NCBI RefSeq assembly: GCF_900186865.1
Contig: NZ_LT906480.1
Span: 4,172,001 to 4,236,000, forward strand
Source of the DNA: Stenotrophomonas maltophilia
GTDB lineage: Bacteria > Pseudomonadota > Gammaproteobacteria > Xanthomonadales > Xanthomonadaceae
Direction of reading: 5' to 3'
Length of the DNA: 64,000 bases
This document shows positions 8,735-17,888 of the stretch, piece after piece (within the stretch, counting starts at the first letter, position 1; every line of letters begins with the position of its first letter). The notes below the pieces were generated by a model that made no database searches, had not been told where the DNA came from, and was given only the letters and a program-made list of their open reading frames with translations. A program made the position numbers and the translations under genes.

Positions 8735-9073
8735 ATGCCTGCGCAGTACCACATCAGCCTGCCCGACCCGTCCAAGGCCCGTGGCAATGACCCTGACCTG
8801 TCCTTCCACTCGCAGGGCGCCGCCGGTTTCGCCGAAGAGCTGCAGGATGCCCTGCGCAGCGGCACGCTGTTCGAGCGCTGGAAGGCCAAGCAGCCCGACC
8901 CGGACGCGGTGGAACCGCAGTGGGGCGTGACCGATCCGGACGCCACCGTGACCGGCGAGCAGAAGGACCTGCGCATCAACCTGGTCGCCACCACCCGCAT
9001 CGACAGTGATGTGTTCAAGCAGCGCCTGCGCCTGCTGGCCGGCAGCCACTGGGAACTGCGCGACGTGCGTTGA
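8735..9073 (+). CDS. conserved hypothetical protein
   Basis: This 112-residue cytosolic protein has no signal peptide, membrane segment or recognised motif. It starts PAQYHISLPDPSKARGND and is rich in acidic and polar residues, with a C-terminal stretch DSDVFKQRLRLLAGSHWEL. A good AAGGAG ribosome site lies 9 nt before the ATG. It follows degV in the same direction by about 80 nt. It is followed by an inverted pair of GTAG repeats. No function is proposed. Confidence 0.7.
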   Translation: MPAQYHISLPDPSKARGNDPDLSFHSQGAAGFAEELQDALRSGTLFERWKAKQPDPDAVEPQWGVTDPDATVTGEQKDLRINLVATTRIDSDVFKQRLRLLAGSHWELRDVR

Positions 9074-9084
9074 GGCCCTGCTCT

Positions 9085-9190
9085 GGTAGGTGCCAACCTT
9101 GGTTGGCAACTACCGGGACGCGAGGTAGTGCCGGCCGCTGGCCGGCAACCGCAACATCCATGAAGGTGCCGGCCAGCGGCCGGCACTACC
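9085..9190. repeat. three GTAG-type hairpins, two as an inverted pair
   Basis: A single hairpin of the GGTAGGTGCCAACC type (9085-9114) is followed by a GGTAGTGCCGGCC hairpin at 9124-9147 and its inverted copy at 9167-9190. The last four bases of the inverted copy (CTAC on the plus strand) give the TAG stop of the efflux outer-membrane gene at 9186-9188. Confidence 0.9.
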
Positions 9191-10598
9191 AGCCACCACC
9201 CAGCGCGCGGTACAACTCTACACGCGCGATCGCGGCGGTGGCCTGGCTGTTGGCCAGCGCGGCCTGGTTGTCCAGTGCGATGCGCTGGGTGGTCAGCACG
9301 TCCAGCATGTCGACCACGCCGGCCTGGTACTGCCGGCGCGCCGCCCCCAGTGCCGTCTCGCTCTCATCCACTGCCACGTGCAGCTGCACCGTGCGCTGCT
9401 GCTCGGCACTGTAGCCATCCATGGCGTCATCCACTTCGTGCCATGCCTGCAGCACGGTACGGCGGAACTGCAGGGCCGACTGTTGCTGCTGCAGCCTGCT
9501 CAGCGCGAGATTGGCCTTCAGCCGTCCGCCCTGGAAGATCGGCAGGCTGATCGACGGACCGATGCTGAAACGGTGCGCGTTCCAGCCATCCAGATCATCG
9601 AGCTGCTTGGCCTGGAAGCCGGCGTCGCCATTCAAGGTGATGCGCGGCAGGAAACTGGCCTTGGCCACGCCGATGCCTGCCGTTGCCGCATGCAGTGCCG
9701 CTTCGGCACGACGGATGTCCGGGCGACGCTCGGCCAGTTCACTGGGCAGCCCCACCGCTACGGCCGGCAACGCCGGCCAGTCACGGCGTGCATCCTGCAG
9801 CTGCGCGTCCAGCGCCTGCGGCGGCTGCGCCAGCAGGAACGCCAGCGCATTGCGCAGCTGCGATTCGCGATGCCGCAACGGCGCGATGCGTGCCTGCAGC
9901 GATGCCACCTGCGCGGCCGCGCTGGACACCTGCAGCGTGCTGGCCACACCCTGGCGTTGGCGTGCTTCGGTCAGGCGTTTGATGTCGTGGGCGATGCTGA
10001 GGTTGTCCTCGGTGATCGCCAGCAGCTGCCGCGTCGCGCGCAGCTGCAGGTAATCACGCGCGGTTTCCGCCAGCAGCGCGATGCGCACTGCATGTGCATC
10101 CTCCTCGGCCATCTGCACGCGCGCGTCGGCCGCTTCCACCTGGCGCCGCACGCGGCCCCACAGGTCCAGTTCCCAGCTCAGGCCGATACCGGCCTGGAAC
10201 AGCCCGTAGTCATCACGGCCGCCGTTGCCGGACGGATCATTCAGGCCCACCTCGCTGTTGCGTGCACGCACGCCACTGGCGCTCGCGCTGACGCTGGGCA
10301 GGCGATCGGCGGCGGTGATGCCGCGTGCAGCACGGCTCTGCTGCACGCGGTTGGCCGCCAGCTGCAGGTCCAGGTTGGCCGCCAGCACCTGGTTGCCCAG
10401 CTGCCCCAGCAGCGGATCGTCGAAACCGGCCCACCAGGCCGCGTCCTGGTCGATGGCGTTGCCGGCGACGGCCTCACCCTGCCAGTGGCTGGGCAGTTCC
10501 GCCTGCGGGCGTACGAAGTCCGGACCCATCGTGCAGGCAGCCAGGGCCGTGCACAGGCTGGCCGCAACGAAGGTGCGGAACACGGTGACTGCGCTCAT
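9186..10598 (-). CDS. efflux outer-membrane lipoprotein (OprM/NodT family)
   Basis: The 470-residue protein has a lipoprotein signal with lipobox LAAC near residue 22 and TMGPDFVRP immediately after the cysteine, the hallmark of the OprM/NodT family of TolC-like channels. Two outer-membrane-efflux repeats follow, with the motif LPSELAERRPDIRRAEA. It forms the outer-membrane duct of a tripartite pump. Its ATG overlaps the TGA of the upstream membrane-fusion gene by 4 nt, so it is the last gene of the operon. The TAG stop lies inside a GTAG repeat. Confidence 0.92.
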   Translation of the reverse strand: MSAVTVFRTFVAASLCTALAACTMGPDFVRPQAELPSHWQGEAVAGNAIDQDAAWWAGFDDPLLGQLGNQVLAANLDLQLAANRVQQSRAARGITAADRLPSVSASASGVRARNSEVGLNDPSGNGGRDDYGLFQAGIGLSWELDLWGRVRRQVEAADARVQMAEEDAHAVRIALLAETARDYLQLRATRQLLAITEDNLSIAHDIKRLTEARQRQGVASTLQVSSAAAQVASLQARIAPLRHRESQLRNALAFLLAQPPQALDAQLQDARRDWPALPAVAVGLPSELAERRPDIRRAEAALHAATAGIGVAKASFLPRITLNGDAGFQAKQLDDLDGWNAHRFSIGPSISLPIFQGGRLKANLALSRLQQQQSALQFRRTVLQAWHEVDDAMDGYSAEQQRTVQLHVAVDESETALGAARRQYQAGVVDMLDVLTTQRIALDNQAALANSQATAAIARVELYRALGGGW

Positions 10599-11677
10599 GC
10601 GCCCTCCCCGCTCTTGTGGCCCGGACTGTGCTGCACGCTCTGCGCGCGCGCGCGGCTGCCCAGGTCAACGCTGGCTTCCACCGACATGCCGGCACGCAGC
10701 TGGTCCAGCAGCGGCTGGCCCGGCTCCAGCACGATCTTCACCGGAATGCGCTGCACCACCTTGGTGAAGTTGCCGGTGGCGTTCTCTGGTGCGACGGCAG
10801 CAAAGGTGACGCCGGTGGCTGGTGCAATGCTGTCGATGTGCCCGCGCAGCGGCTTGCCCGGGAATACGTCCACCTTCAGTTCGACCTGCTGACCGGCCTG
10901 CATGCGGGTCATCTGCGTTTCCTGGAAGTTGGCGACCACGAAGGCGCGCTTCAGCGGCACCACCGCAGCCACTGGCGTACCCGGCGTCAGGTAGGCACCC
11001 ACGCGCACCGCGCGGCGACCGACCATGCCATCGATCGGTGCGCGCAGCACGGTGTGCGACAGATCCAGTTCGGCGCGTGCCTGCGCCGCTTCCGCACGCT
11101 GCACCGCCGCCTGTGCAGCCTGCACGCCCGCGCTGAGGATGTCGGTGCGCTGGCGTGCGGTCGACAGCGCGGCCTGGCCCTGCTGCAGATGCGCACTGGC
11201 CACGGCCTGCTTCGACTGCGCCTGCTGCGCGTTCTGCACGGTACCGGCGCCGTCACGGGCCAGTTCGCGGTAACGCTGCTGGTCGGCACTGGCCAGGGTC
11301 AGCTCGGAACGGCTGACATCGACACTGGCCCTGGCCTGCGCGATCAACGAGTCCTGCTGGGCCAGTGCGGCCTGCGCATTGGCCAGCTGTGCACGGGCAT
11401 TGGCGAGGTCGGCACGGGCCGCCTGCAGGGCGACCTGGTAGTCGCGGTCGTCGATGCGGGCCAGCACATCACCGGCCTTCACCGACTGGTTGTCCTCGAC
11501 TTCCACGGCACTGACGAAGCCGGGAATCTTCGGCGCTACCAGGGTGTAGTCGGCCACCACGTACGCATTGTTGGTGGTCTGGTGGCCGCCATCGCGCAGC
11601 AGCAGCCACGCGCCGACGGCCAGGGCCAGCACGCCCAGGCCCAGGCCGGTGTTGAGGGTGGTTCGATTGATCGTCAT
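10595..11677 (-). CDS. HlyD/EmrA-family membrane fusion protein
   Basis: The 360-residue periplasmic adaptor has one N-terminal membrane anchor (residues about 10-26), a split lipoyl domain, a long alpha-helical hairpin rich in Ala and Gln (about 85-200) and a beta-barrel segment VVPLKRAFVVANFQETQ typical of EmrA. It couples the inner-membrane MFS transporter to the outer-membrane channel. It starts 21 nt downstream of the MFS gene and overlaps the channel gene by 4 nt. Drug specificity cannot be read. The known EmrCAB system of this species has the outer-membrane gene first, so this is probably a separate pump. Confidence 0.9.
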   Translation of the reverse strand: MTINRTTLNTGLGLGVLALAVGAWLLLRDGGHQTTNNAYVVADYTLVAPKIPGFVSAVEVEDNQSVKAGDVLARIDDRDYQVALQAARADLANARAQLANAQAALAQQDSLIAQARASVDVSRSELTLASADQQRYRELARDGAGTVQNAQQAQSKQAVASAHLQQGQAALSTARQRTDILSAGVQAAQAAVQRAEAAQARAELDLSHTVLRAPIDGMVGRRAVRVGAYLTPGTPVAAVVPLKRAFVVANFQETQMTRMQAGQQVELKVDVFPGKPLRGHIDSIAPATGVTFAAVAPENATGNFTKVVQRIPVKIVLEPGQPLLDQLRAGMSVEASVDLGSRARAQSVQHSPGHKSGEGA

Positions 11678-11698
11678 GAGGGGGTTCCTGCGAAAGGT

Positions 11699-13228
11699 TC
11701 AGGCCACGGCACGTGGCGGATGGATGCGGGTGGGCATCCAGGCAATGAGGGGAATGAAGGCCAGCGCCACCAGTGCGACCACCCAGTACAGGTCGGCCGA
11801 AGTCAGCGCCTGTACCTGTGCATGCAGGCGCGCGCCCAGCTGCGGGCCATCGGCCAGCCACGGTTGCTCGCCAAGGCGATCGACCAGCACGGTGGAATGG
11901 AAATGACGGCGGCCCTGGGCGACGGCATCCAGCACGCCGCCGGCGAGCACGGCAGCGAAGCCCTTGACCGTGTTGAACCAGGCCGAGGCGAACGGGCCGT
12001 CCTGCGGCGCCAGGCCGCCGGTGGCCAGCATCAGCAGCGGCAGCACCGCCATCGGTTGCGCGAACACCTGCAGCAGCTGCACCCACAGGAAGTTGTCGCG
12101 GATCCAGGCCACGTCCAGGTGCGAGCCCAGCCAGCAGGCCAGCGCCAGCATCGCCAGGCCCGTGGCCTGCACCCAGCGGCAGTCCACCGCGCGGATGTTC
12201 AGCAGCGCCGCCACCAGCGGCAGCGCGATCACCTGCGGCAGCGCCACCCACAGCAGCATCGGTGCGGTCTGCAGCGGCCGGTAGCCCTGCACGCTGGCCA
12301 GGAACCCGGACGGGATCGAGATCACCGCCAGCAGCACGAACAGCACGCCGCCCAGCGTCACCAGCGAGTAGCTGAGATTGCGGTTGGCCAGCAGCTGCAG
12401 CTTGAAGAACGGCAAGGGGTGGAACCATTCATTGATCATGAACAGCACCATCAGGCCGGCACCGCCACCGATCATCAGCGTGATCATCGGCGAGTCGAAC
12501 CAGTTCAGGCGCGGGCCCTGCACCAGGCCCAGCACCAGCAGCACCAGCGCCGGCAGGCCCAGCAGCAGGCCGACGCCATCGAACTGGGCGAAGCGTTCCA
12601 GCCGCAGCGGGTCCTGAGGCAGGCCCCAGCCGACCATTGCCATGGCGGCCAGGCAGTACGGCACGATCTGCCAGAACGCCCAGTGCCAGCCCACCTGCTC
12701 GACCCAGAACGCGGCCAGCGGCGTGCCCATGCTCGGGCCGAACGTCGCCGTCAGTGCGTAGCCGGCCAGGCCGTACAGCTTGATGCCCGGGGGCAGGAAG
12801 CGCAGCGCCACGCTCATCAGCAGCGGCGGCAGCGCGCCACCGCACAGACCCTGCAGCGCGCGCAGCAGCAGGAACACCTGCAGGTTCGGGGCAAGCGGGC
12901 ACAGCACGCCCAGCACCATGAAGCCACCGATCATCGCCAATGCGAAGCGGCGCAGCGAGAAGGTGGCGGCACACCACGGTGCGAAGGCCATCGCGCTGAC
13001 CGACATCGCGCTGTAGAGGGCGACGATCCAGCTGCCGTCGTCGACGCTGAAACCCATCGCACCACGGATGTCGGCCAGAGCGACCTTGGTGATGTTCTCG
13101 TTGAAGCCCGACACCAGCACCGCCAGCAGCACGCCACACAGGCCGACCAGAATGCGGCGATCGAGCCCGGGGGCGGCGGCAGGACGGGGCGCTGCGGCGG
13201 CCGGGACAGCGGCGGCCGGCGTACTCAT
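11699..13228 (-). CDS. DHA2-family MFS multidrug transporter (EmrB-like)
   Basis: The 509-residue inner-membrane protein has about 14 hydrophobic segments, the DHA2 count, after a Pro/Ala-rich N-terminal tail. Motif-like stretches are GFNENITKVALADI in TM1 and GLCGGALPPLLMSVALRFLP around TM4. It would use the proton gradient to drive export. The ATG at 13228 has an AGGTG site upstream; an extra nine codons upstream are open but start less well. It is the first gene of a three-gene operon (transporter, adaptor, channel). A LysR-type gene lies 153 nt upstream in the same direction and is the likely regulator. Confidence 0.9.
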   Translation of the reverse strand: MSTPAAAVPAAAAPRPAAAPGLDRRILVGLCGVLLAVLVSGFNENITKVALADIRGAMGFSVDDGSWIVALYSAMSVSAMAFAPWCAATFSLRRFALAMIGGFMVLGVLCPLAPNLQVFLLLRALQGLCGGALPPLLMSVALRFLPPGIKLYGLAGYALTATFGPSMGTPLAAFWVEQVGWHWAFWQIVPYCLAAMAMVGWGLPQDPLRLERFAQFDGVGLLLGLPALVLLVLGLVQGPRLNWFDSPMITLMIGGGAGLMVLFMINEWFHPLPFFKLQLLANRNLSYSLVTLGGVLFVLLAVISIPSGFLASVQGYRPLQTAPMLLWVALPQVIALPLVAALLNIRAVDCRWVQATGLAMLALACWLGSHLDVAWIRDNFLWVQLLQVFAQPMAVLPLLMLATGGLAPQDGPFASAWFNTVKGFAAVLAGGVLDAVAQGRRHFHSTVLVDRLGEQPWLADGPQLGARLHAQVQALTSADLYWVVALVALAFIPLIAWMPTRIHPPRAVA

Positions 13229-13381
13229 CGCCGGGCACCTATCCGTGCGGTGCACGGCATGTTGGGGGTCATTGGAATGCGCTCAGTGAAACTCCGGGGA
13301 GCGCAGTCTAGGGAGCCGGTACCCTGCGAAAAATGGCGCGACCCGCATCCCAGGCGTGCGCCAGTCGCACGCATGCAGATG

Positions 13382-14299
13382 TCAGCGCGGGGCCTCCCCT
13401 GCGCTTTCGCACATGGTCTTGATCGACCGCCGCAGCCACTGGTGGGCGGCGTCGTTGTCCAGGCGTGGATGCCAGGCCTGCACGATGGCGGCGGTCCGCA
13501 CCGGGATCGGCAGCGGGAACAGGCGCAGCGGCAGGCGCATGCTGACGATCCGCTCCAGCATCACGCTCGGCATCTGCGGCAGGATCAGGTCCGATTCGGC
13601 CGCCGCGAAGATCGCGCCGTGGAAGGTCGGGCTGATCAGCGCCACCCGCCGCTGCAGGCCCAGCGCGGCCAGATCATCGTCGATCGGACCACGCGGCAAG
13701 CCGCGGCGCGACACCGCGATGTGGTCGCAGGCGGCAAAACGCTCGGCGCTGATCTCCTCATCGAACAAGGGATGATCTTCGCGCGCGGCGCCCATGAACG
13801 AGGTACTGAACAGGTTCTGCACCTTGGTATCGGGCGCATGCTTGCCGGCCGTGCTGATGTACAGGTCGATCCGGCCCTGCGCCATCGCATCGTCGTCGGT
13901 ATCTCCTTCGGGCACGAAGCGCAGCACCGCGCGCGGCGCCTGCTGGCGGAACAGCTCGCGCAGGCGCCCGCCGAAACCACCGACGAACACATCATTGGCA
14001 CGCACGCTGAAAGTCCGCTCGAGCACGCGCATGTCCACTTCACGACCGGCGTTGAAGACGCGGTGGGCCTGCTCGATCACATCGCGGACCTGCTCGCGCA
14101 GCTGCAGGGCGCGGGGCGTGGGCGCCAGACCGCGGCCGGCACGCACCAGCACCGGGTCGCCCAGCGCGGTGCGGATCCGGCCCAGGGTACGGCTCATCGC
14201 CGGCGCGCTCAGGTTCATCCGGCGCGCGGCGGCGGCCACGCTGCATTCGTCAATCAGCACGTCCAGTGCCAGCAACAGGTTCAGGTCCGGCAGGGGCAT
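13382..14299 (-). CDS. LysR-type transcriptional regulator (NodD-like subgroup)
   Basis: The 305-residue protein starts LPDLNLLLALDVLIDE and has a winged helix-turn-helix in which the recognition helix reads SAPAMSRTLGRIR, characteristic of the NodD/PcpR-like LysR subgroup, followed by a substrate-binding domain. It lies upstream of and co-directional with the efflux operon, an arrangement expected of its regulator, and is divergent from the universal stress protein gene. The ATG at 14299 matches the usual LysR N-terminus. The effector is unknown. Confidence 0.88.
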   Translation of the reverse strand: MPLPDLNLLLALDVLIDECSVAAAARRMNLSAPAMSRTLGRIRTALGDPVLVRAGRGLAPTPRALQLREQVRDVIEQAHRVFNAGREVDMRVLERTFSVRANDVFVGGFGGRLRELFRQQAPRAVLRFVPEGDTDDDAMAQGRIDLYISTAGKHAPDTKVQNLFSTSFMGAAREDHPLFDEEISAERFAACDHIAVSRRGLPRGPIDDDLAALGLQRRVALISPTFHGAIFAAAESDLILPQMPSVMLERIVSMRLPLRLFPLPIPVRTAAIVQAWHPRLDNDAAHQWLRRSIKTMCESAGEAPR

Positions 14300-14440
14300 G
14301 ACAGTCTCCAGTAAATCAGATGAATTTACGGCACTTGCAACCACGGTGGATTGCGTTCGACGCATTCATTGACTGACGCGCACGGCATGGGTGCGCGCGG
14401 TGACATCGGCGACCATCCCCGGCCTGCCAAGGAGACATCC

Positions 14441-14887
14441 ATGTTCAATACCCTGCTGGTCGCCCTGGATGGTGGCCCCCAGCACGCGCGCGTGCTGGAC
14501 CTGGCCGCCGCCATCGCCGGCCCCCACAGCCGCCTGCACCTGCTGTGCGTGCTCGACCCCGAATTCGCGCTGGCGGCCGATGCCAGCGAAGCCGACCGCA
14601 TCGAGTACCCGGAAGCCGCCCGCCAACGCTCGCGGGCCGAAGCGGTGCTGGCCGAAGCCCTGGCCCAGCTGCGCGAACGCGGCGTCGACGCCATCGCGCA
14701 GATTCCCTCCGGCGACCCGGGCGAAGTGATCAGCGAGCAGGCCCGGCGCCTGAAGTGCGACCTGATCGTCATCGGCCACCGCCACCTGTCCCGGCTGGAA
14801 CGCCTGTTCGAACCCTCGATCGGGCAATGGACCATCGACCACGCGCCCTGTCCGGTGCTGGTGGAAACCCGCGACCCACAGCCCTAG
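14441..14887 (+). CDS. universal stress protein (UspA family)
   Basis: The 148-residue cytosolic protein begins MFNTLLVALDGG and contains the ATP-binding Usp signature LIVIGHRHLSRLERLFEPS, a variant of the usual G-x2-G-x9-G(S/T) motif in which some glycines are replaced. It is a single-domain UspA-like protein. A strong AAGGAG site precedes the ATG. It is divergent from the LysR gene and ends 5 nt before the next gene, with which it is likely co-transcribed. Confidence 0.88.
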   Translation: MFNTLLVALDGGPQHARVLDLAAAIAGPHSRLHLLCVLDPEFALAADASEADRIEYPEAARQRSRAEAVLAEALAQLRERGVDAIAQIPSGDPGEVISEQARRLKCDLIVIGHRHLSRLERLFEPSIGQWTIDHAPCPVLVETRDPQP

Positions 14888-14892
14888 CCACC

Positions 14893-15363
14893 ATGGCCTC
14901 CCGTTCCCCGTTGTTTCCCACCCGGGTCAACTACCGCGCCTTCGGTCGACAGTTCGGCCGCGGCGAACAGGCGCTGCTGGGCGCGATACGGCAGCTGCGC
15001 GACCCCGATCTGCACGCCGATGGCCTTGCCCAGCTGAGCGGACTCGGGCTTGGCCAGGAGGGATGCGACGCCTTCATCGGCCTGCTGCCGCTGCTGGCCA
15101 CCCCCGCCGCTCCGATCGATCTGCTGCCGGCCGGCTCTCCCTTCATTGCCGCCAGCGAATTGGACCTGCTGGTCTGCCTGCTGCGCATCGCACAATGGCG
15201 GCATGCGCGGCCCCGCGAAGACGACACGCTGGCACCCTTGCGCCGGCAACTGGCACGCTGTGCGATGGCCGTGCAGGCGGCAAACCTGCCGTTGCGGCAG
15301 CGCTCGTTGTCACCGGTCGGGCTGAGGCTGCTCGATCCGACCGGCTGGTTGCGGCAGCGATAA
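14893..15363 (+). CDS. hypothetical protein downstream of usp
   Basis: This 156-residue protein begins ASRSPLFPTRVNYRAFG and is mostly alpha-helical in character, rich in Leu, Ala and Arg, with no signal peptide or metal motif. The ATG is 5 nt after the stop of the universal stress gene, which supports it as a real second cistron. I do not recognise the family; it looks like a lineage-specific protein of Xanthomonadaceae. Confidence 0.65.
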   Translation: MASRSPLFPTRVNYRAFGRQFGRGEQALLGAIRQLRDPDLHADGLAQLSGLGLGQEGCDAFIGLLPLLATPAAPIDLLPAGSPFIAASELDLLVCLLRIAQWRHARPREDDTLAPLRRQLARCAMAVQAANLPLRQRSLSPVGLRLLDPTGWLRQR

Positions 15364-15402
15364 GCCGTCGCGCCCCCCGTGTGATCGCATGCAGAGAGCT
15401 GC

Positions 15403-16848
15403 TCAGCAGTCCATCGTTCCGTGCGTGCTGCCCTCGTCATCCAGCACGTGCGCATGCAGGATCACCTGGTTGCGGCCAGCCCACTTGGCGGCATACAGGC
15501 CGGCATCGGCGTCTGCCAGCAACTGATCGGCACTGGCCAGAGCCGACGGATGCAGATAACCCACGCCGACGCTGATGCTGACCGCGCCTTCCGGCAATGG
15601 CAGCGCTTCGACCGCTTCGCGCAGCCGCTCGGCCAGCGCCAGCACGCCCGACAACGGGCTTCCGGGCACGATGACGGCGAACTCTTCACCGCCATAACGC
15701 GCAACGCTGTCACCACCGCGACCGGCTATGGCCTTCAGCACCCCGGCCACCGCCTGCAGGCAACGATCACCGGCCGGATGGCCGTGCTGGTCGTTGAAGG
15801 CCTTGAAGTGGTCGATATCCACCAGCAGCAGGCCCAGCTCGGTGCCGCTGCGCCGTGCGCGATTCCACTCGGACGTCAGCCGTGCGTCGAACTCGCGGCG
15901 ATTGGCCACGCCGGTCAGGCCATCCTGCCGCGCCAGTTGATCCAGTGCTGCCTTGCGTTCCAGAAGATCGGTCTGCAGCAGGACGCTGCGCAGGCCGAAG
16001 CCAAGGGTGGCTACGACGAAGCCGGCAACGGCCAACGGCCGCGCATGATCGACCACCAGCGTGCCGACCACCAGCAGCAGCAATGGCAGGATGATCGGAC
16101 CGGCGGCCTGCACCGTCCTCGCCAGCCGCGGGTGCGGCGTTGTGCCTGCGTCCGGCGCCGTGTCCAGCGCCAGGCAGGCGATCAGCAGGAAAGGTATGTC
16201 AATCAGCAGATCGTTGAACGCACCGAATGCATCGTCGGACGTGTAATGGTTGATGTAGTAGGCCACCAGCAGATAGGCCATCGCGTACAGCGCCAGTGCG
16301 CGGAAGAACCTGCGCCGTTCGGGCACGTCGCCGGCCAGCCATCGCACCACGGCGAACGCGGCGATACACAGGTTCTGGATGTCGAACATGCGCTGCATGT
16401 TGGACAATGCGTGGTCGTCGATGTCCACGCGGGCGGCGAACGACTGCGCATGCACGAAGAACAGCACGCCAAGCAGCGCCGCCATCGCCGCATCGATCAG
16501 GCTGATGCTCAGGCGCTCGCGGCGTGCCCGGGCCAGGATGAACACCAGGGGCACGCCATACAGCACGTAAAGGAACAGGCTTGCGCGCGGGGTGAAATCG
16601 GCACGCCCGGCGCCCAAGGCGTCGATCATGTTGAACGCCATACCGCCGGCCCACAGCAGCAGTGCCAATGCCGTGGCGCGCCACCCCAGTGCCGCGCGGT
16701 CGCGGCGGGCCCGCCACATGCAGGCGACCGTAGCCAGCAGCGGCGCGCCGGTCAGGAAAACGAAGGAGCCTACCCCGGCGGGGCCAGGCCACAGGGCCAG
16801 CACCAGGCCATGGCACAGCACATACAGCAGCGCCAGCACTACCGGCAT
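15403..16848 (-). CDS. membrane diguanylate cyclase (GGDEF)
   Basis: The 481-residue protein has an N-terminal half with about eight membrane segments and a C-terminal GGDEF domain. The active-site loop is GGEEF, in YGGEEFAVIV, and an RGGD sequence lies exactly five residues before it, matching the RxxD inhibitory site for product feedback. It should therefore be an active, c-di-GMP-regulated cyclase anchored in the inner membrane. The ATG at 16848 starts directly at the first membrane helix; the frame is open upstream but covers non-conserved, Arg-rich sequence. It is convergent with the gene at 14893. Confidence 0.9.
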   Translation of the reverse strand: MPVVLALLYVLCHGLVLALWPGPAGVGSFVFLTGAPLLATVACMWRARRDRAALGWRATALALLLWAGGMAFNMIDALGAGRADFTPRASLFLYVLYGVPLVFILARARRERLSISLIDAAMAALLGVLFFVHAQSFAARVDIDDHALSNMQRMFDIQNLCIAAFAVVRWLAGDVPERRRFFRALALYAMAYLLVAYYINHYTSDDAFGAFNDLLIDIPFLLIACLALDTAPDAGTTPHPRLARTVQAAGPIILPLLLLVVGTLVVDHARPLAVAGFVVATLGFGLRSVLLQTDLLERKAALDQLARQDGLTGVANRREFDARLTSEWNRARRSGTELGLLLVDIDHFKAFNDQHGHPAGDRCLQAVAGVLKAIAGRGGDSVARYGGEEFAVIVPGSPLSGVLALAERLREAVEALPLPEGAVSISVGVGYLHPSALASADQLLADADAGLYAAKWAGRNQVILHAHVLDDEGSTHGTMDC

Positions 16849-16952
16849 GCATCCCCCCGATCCGCAAGGCCGTCTACGCGCACGATAGCGCGCCGGCACG
16901 CCACAGCGGCGTGATCCACTGCGGCAAAACGACACTCCGAGTGCACCGCGAT

Positions 16953-17027
16953 GGTAGTGCCGGCCGCTGGCCGGCAAACCCAATGAATCACAGGGCTGCA
17001 GGTTGCCGGCCAGCGGCCGGCGCTACC
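16953..17027. repeat. inverted pair of GTAG-type hairpins
   Basis: A GGTAGTGCCGGCC hairpin at 16953-16977 faces an inverted copy at 17003-17027 with 25 nt between. It sits in the space between the diguanylate cyclase and the S-formylglutathione hydrolase genes. Confidence 0.9.
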
Positions 17028-17036
17028 GGAAAGCCC

Positions 17037-17867
17037 TCAGCCCTGCAGGGCGCGGGCGTGGTGGGCGATGTGCTCGCCGATGAAGCTGGCGATGAAGTAG
17101 TAGCTGTGGTCGTAGCCGGGCTGCAGGCGCAGGGTCAGCGGATGGCCGGCGGCATCGCAGGCCTGCTGCAGGCGCTGCGGCTGCAGCTGGGTCTGCAGGA
17201 ACTCGTCCGCCTCGCCCTGGTCGACCAGCAGCGGCAGGCGCTCGCCAGCCATAGCGATCAGCTCGCAGGCATCCCATTGCGCCCAGTCGGCCGGGTTGTC
17301 GCCCAGATAGGCATGGAAGGCCTTCTGCCCCCACGGCACGTGGCTGGGCGCGACGATCGGCGAAAACGCCGACACGCTGCGATAGCGCCCGGGGTTGCGC
17401 AGCGCGATCACCAGCGCGCCATGGCCGCCCATCGAATGGCCACTGATCGCGCGCGCGTCGGTCACCGCGAAGTTCGCCTCGATCAGCGCCGGCAGCTCCT
17501 GCGCCACGTAGTCATGCATGCGGTAGTGCTTCGCCCACGGTGCGCGGGTGGCATTGAGGTAGAACCCTGCCCCCTTGCCCAGGTCGTAGCCCTCGGCATC
17601 GGCCACGTCATCACCGCGCGGGCTGGTGTCGGGCGCGACGATGATCACACCGTGCTCGGCCGCATAACGCTGCGCGCCGGCCTTGGTGATGAAGTTCTGC
17701 TCGGTGCAGGTCAGGCCGCTCAGCCAGTACAGCACCGGCAGCTTCTGTGTTTCCGCCTGCGGTGGCAGGTACACGGCGAACTGCATGTCGCAGCCCAGCG
17801 TGGTCGAATGATGGCGGTAGACGTCCTGCCAGCCGCCGAAACAGGCGCGGTGTTCAATGCGTTCCAT
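17037..17867 (-). CDS. fghA: S-formylglutathione hydrolase
   Basis: The 276-residue esterase-D-family enzyme hydrolyses S-formylglutathione to formate and glutathione, the second step of formaldehyde detoxification. The nucleophile elbow is GHSMGG with Ser145; [22 protein letters not shown] and the C-terminal YDHSYYF (catalytic His) are family landmarks. Length is normal. It is the last gene of a cluster with frmR, the class III dehydrogenase and a YqcC-like gene, all on this strand, and should be under the FrmR operator at 19762. Confidence 0.95.
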   Translation of the reverse strand: MERIEHRACFGGWQDVYRHHSTTLGCDMQFAVYLPPQAETQKLPVLYWLSGLTCTEQNFITKAGAQRYAAEHGVIIVAPDTSPRGDDVADAEGYDLGKGAGFYLNATRAPWAKHYRMHDYVAQELPALIEANFAVTDARAISGHSMGGHGALVIALRNPGRYRSVSAFSPIVAPSHVPWGQKAFHAYLGDNPADWAQWDACELIAMAGERLPLLVDQGEADEFLQTQLQPQRLQQACDAAGHPLTLRLQPGYDHSYYFIASFIGEHIAHHARALQG

Positions 17868-17888
17868 GGTGCTCTCCTGCGCGGCGCG

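Noticed and set aside
10616..14314. A 1232-codon open frame on the plus strand
   Set aside because: It lies antisense to the efflux operon and LysR gene, is full of His/Gln/Arg runs, and arises from third-position GC bias. The minus-strand genes have clear family motifs.
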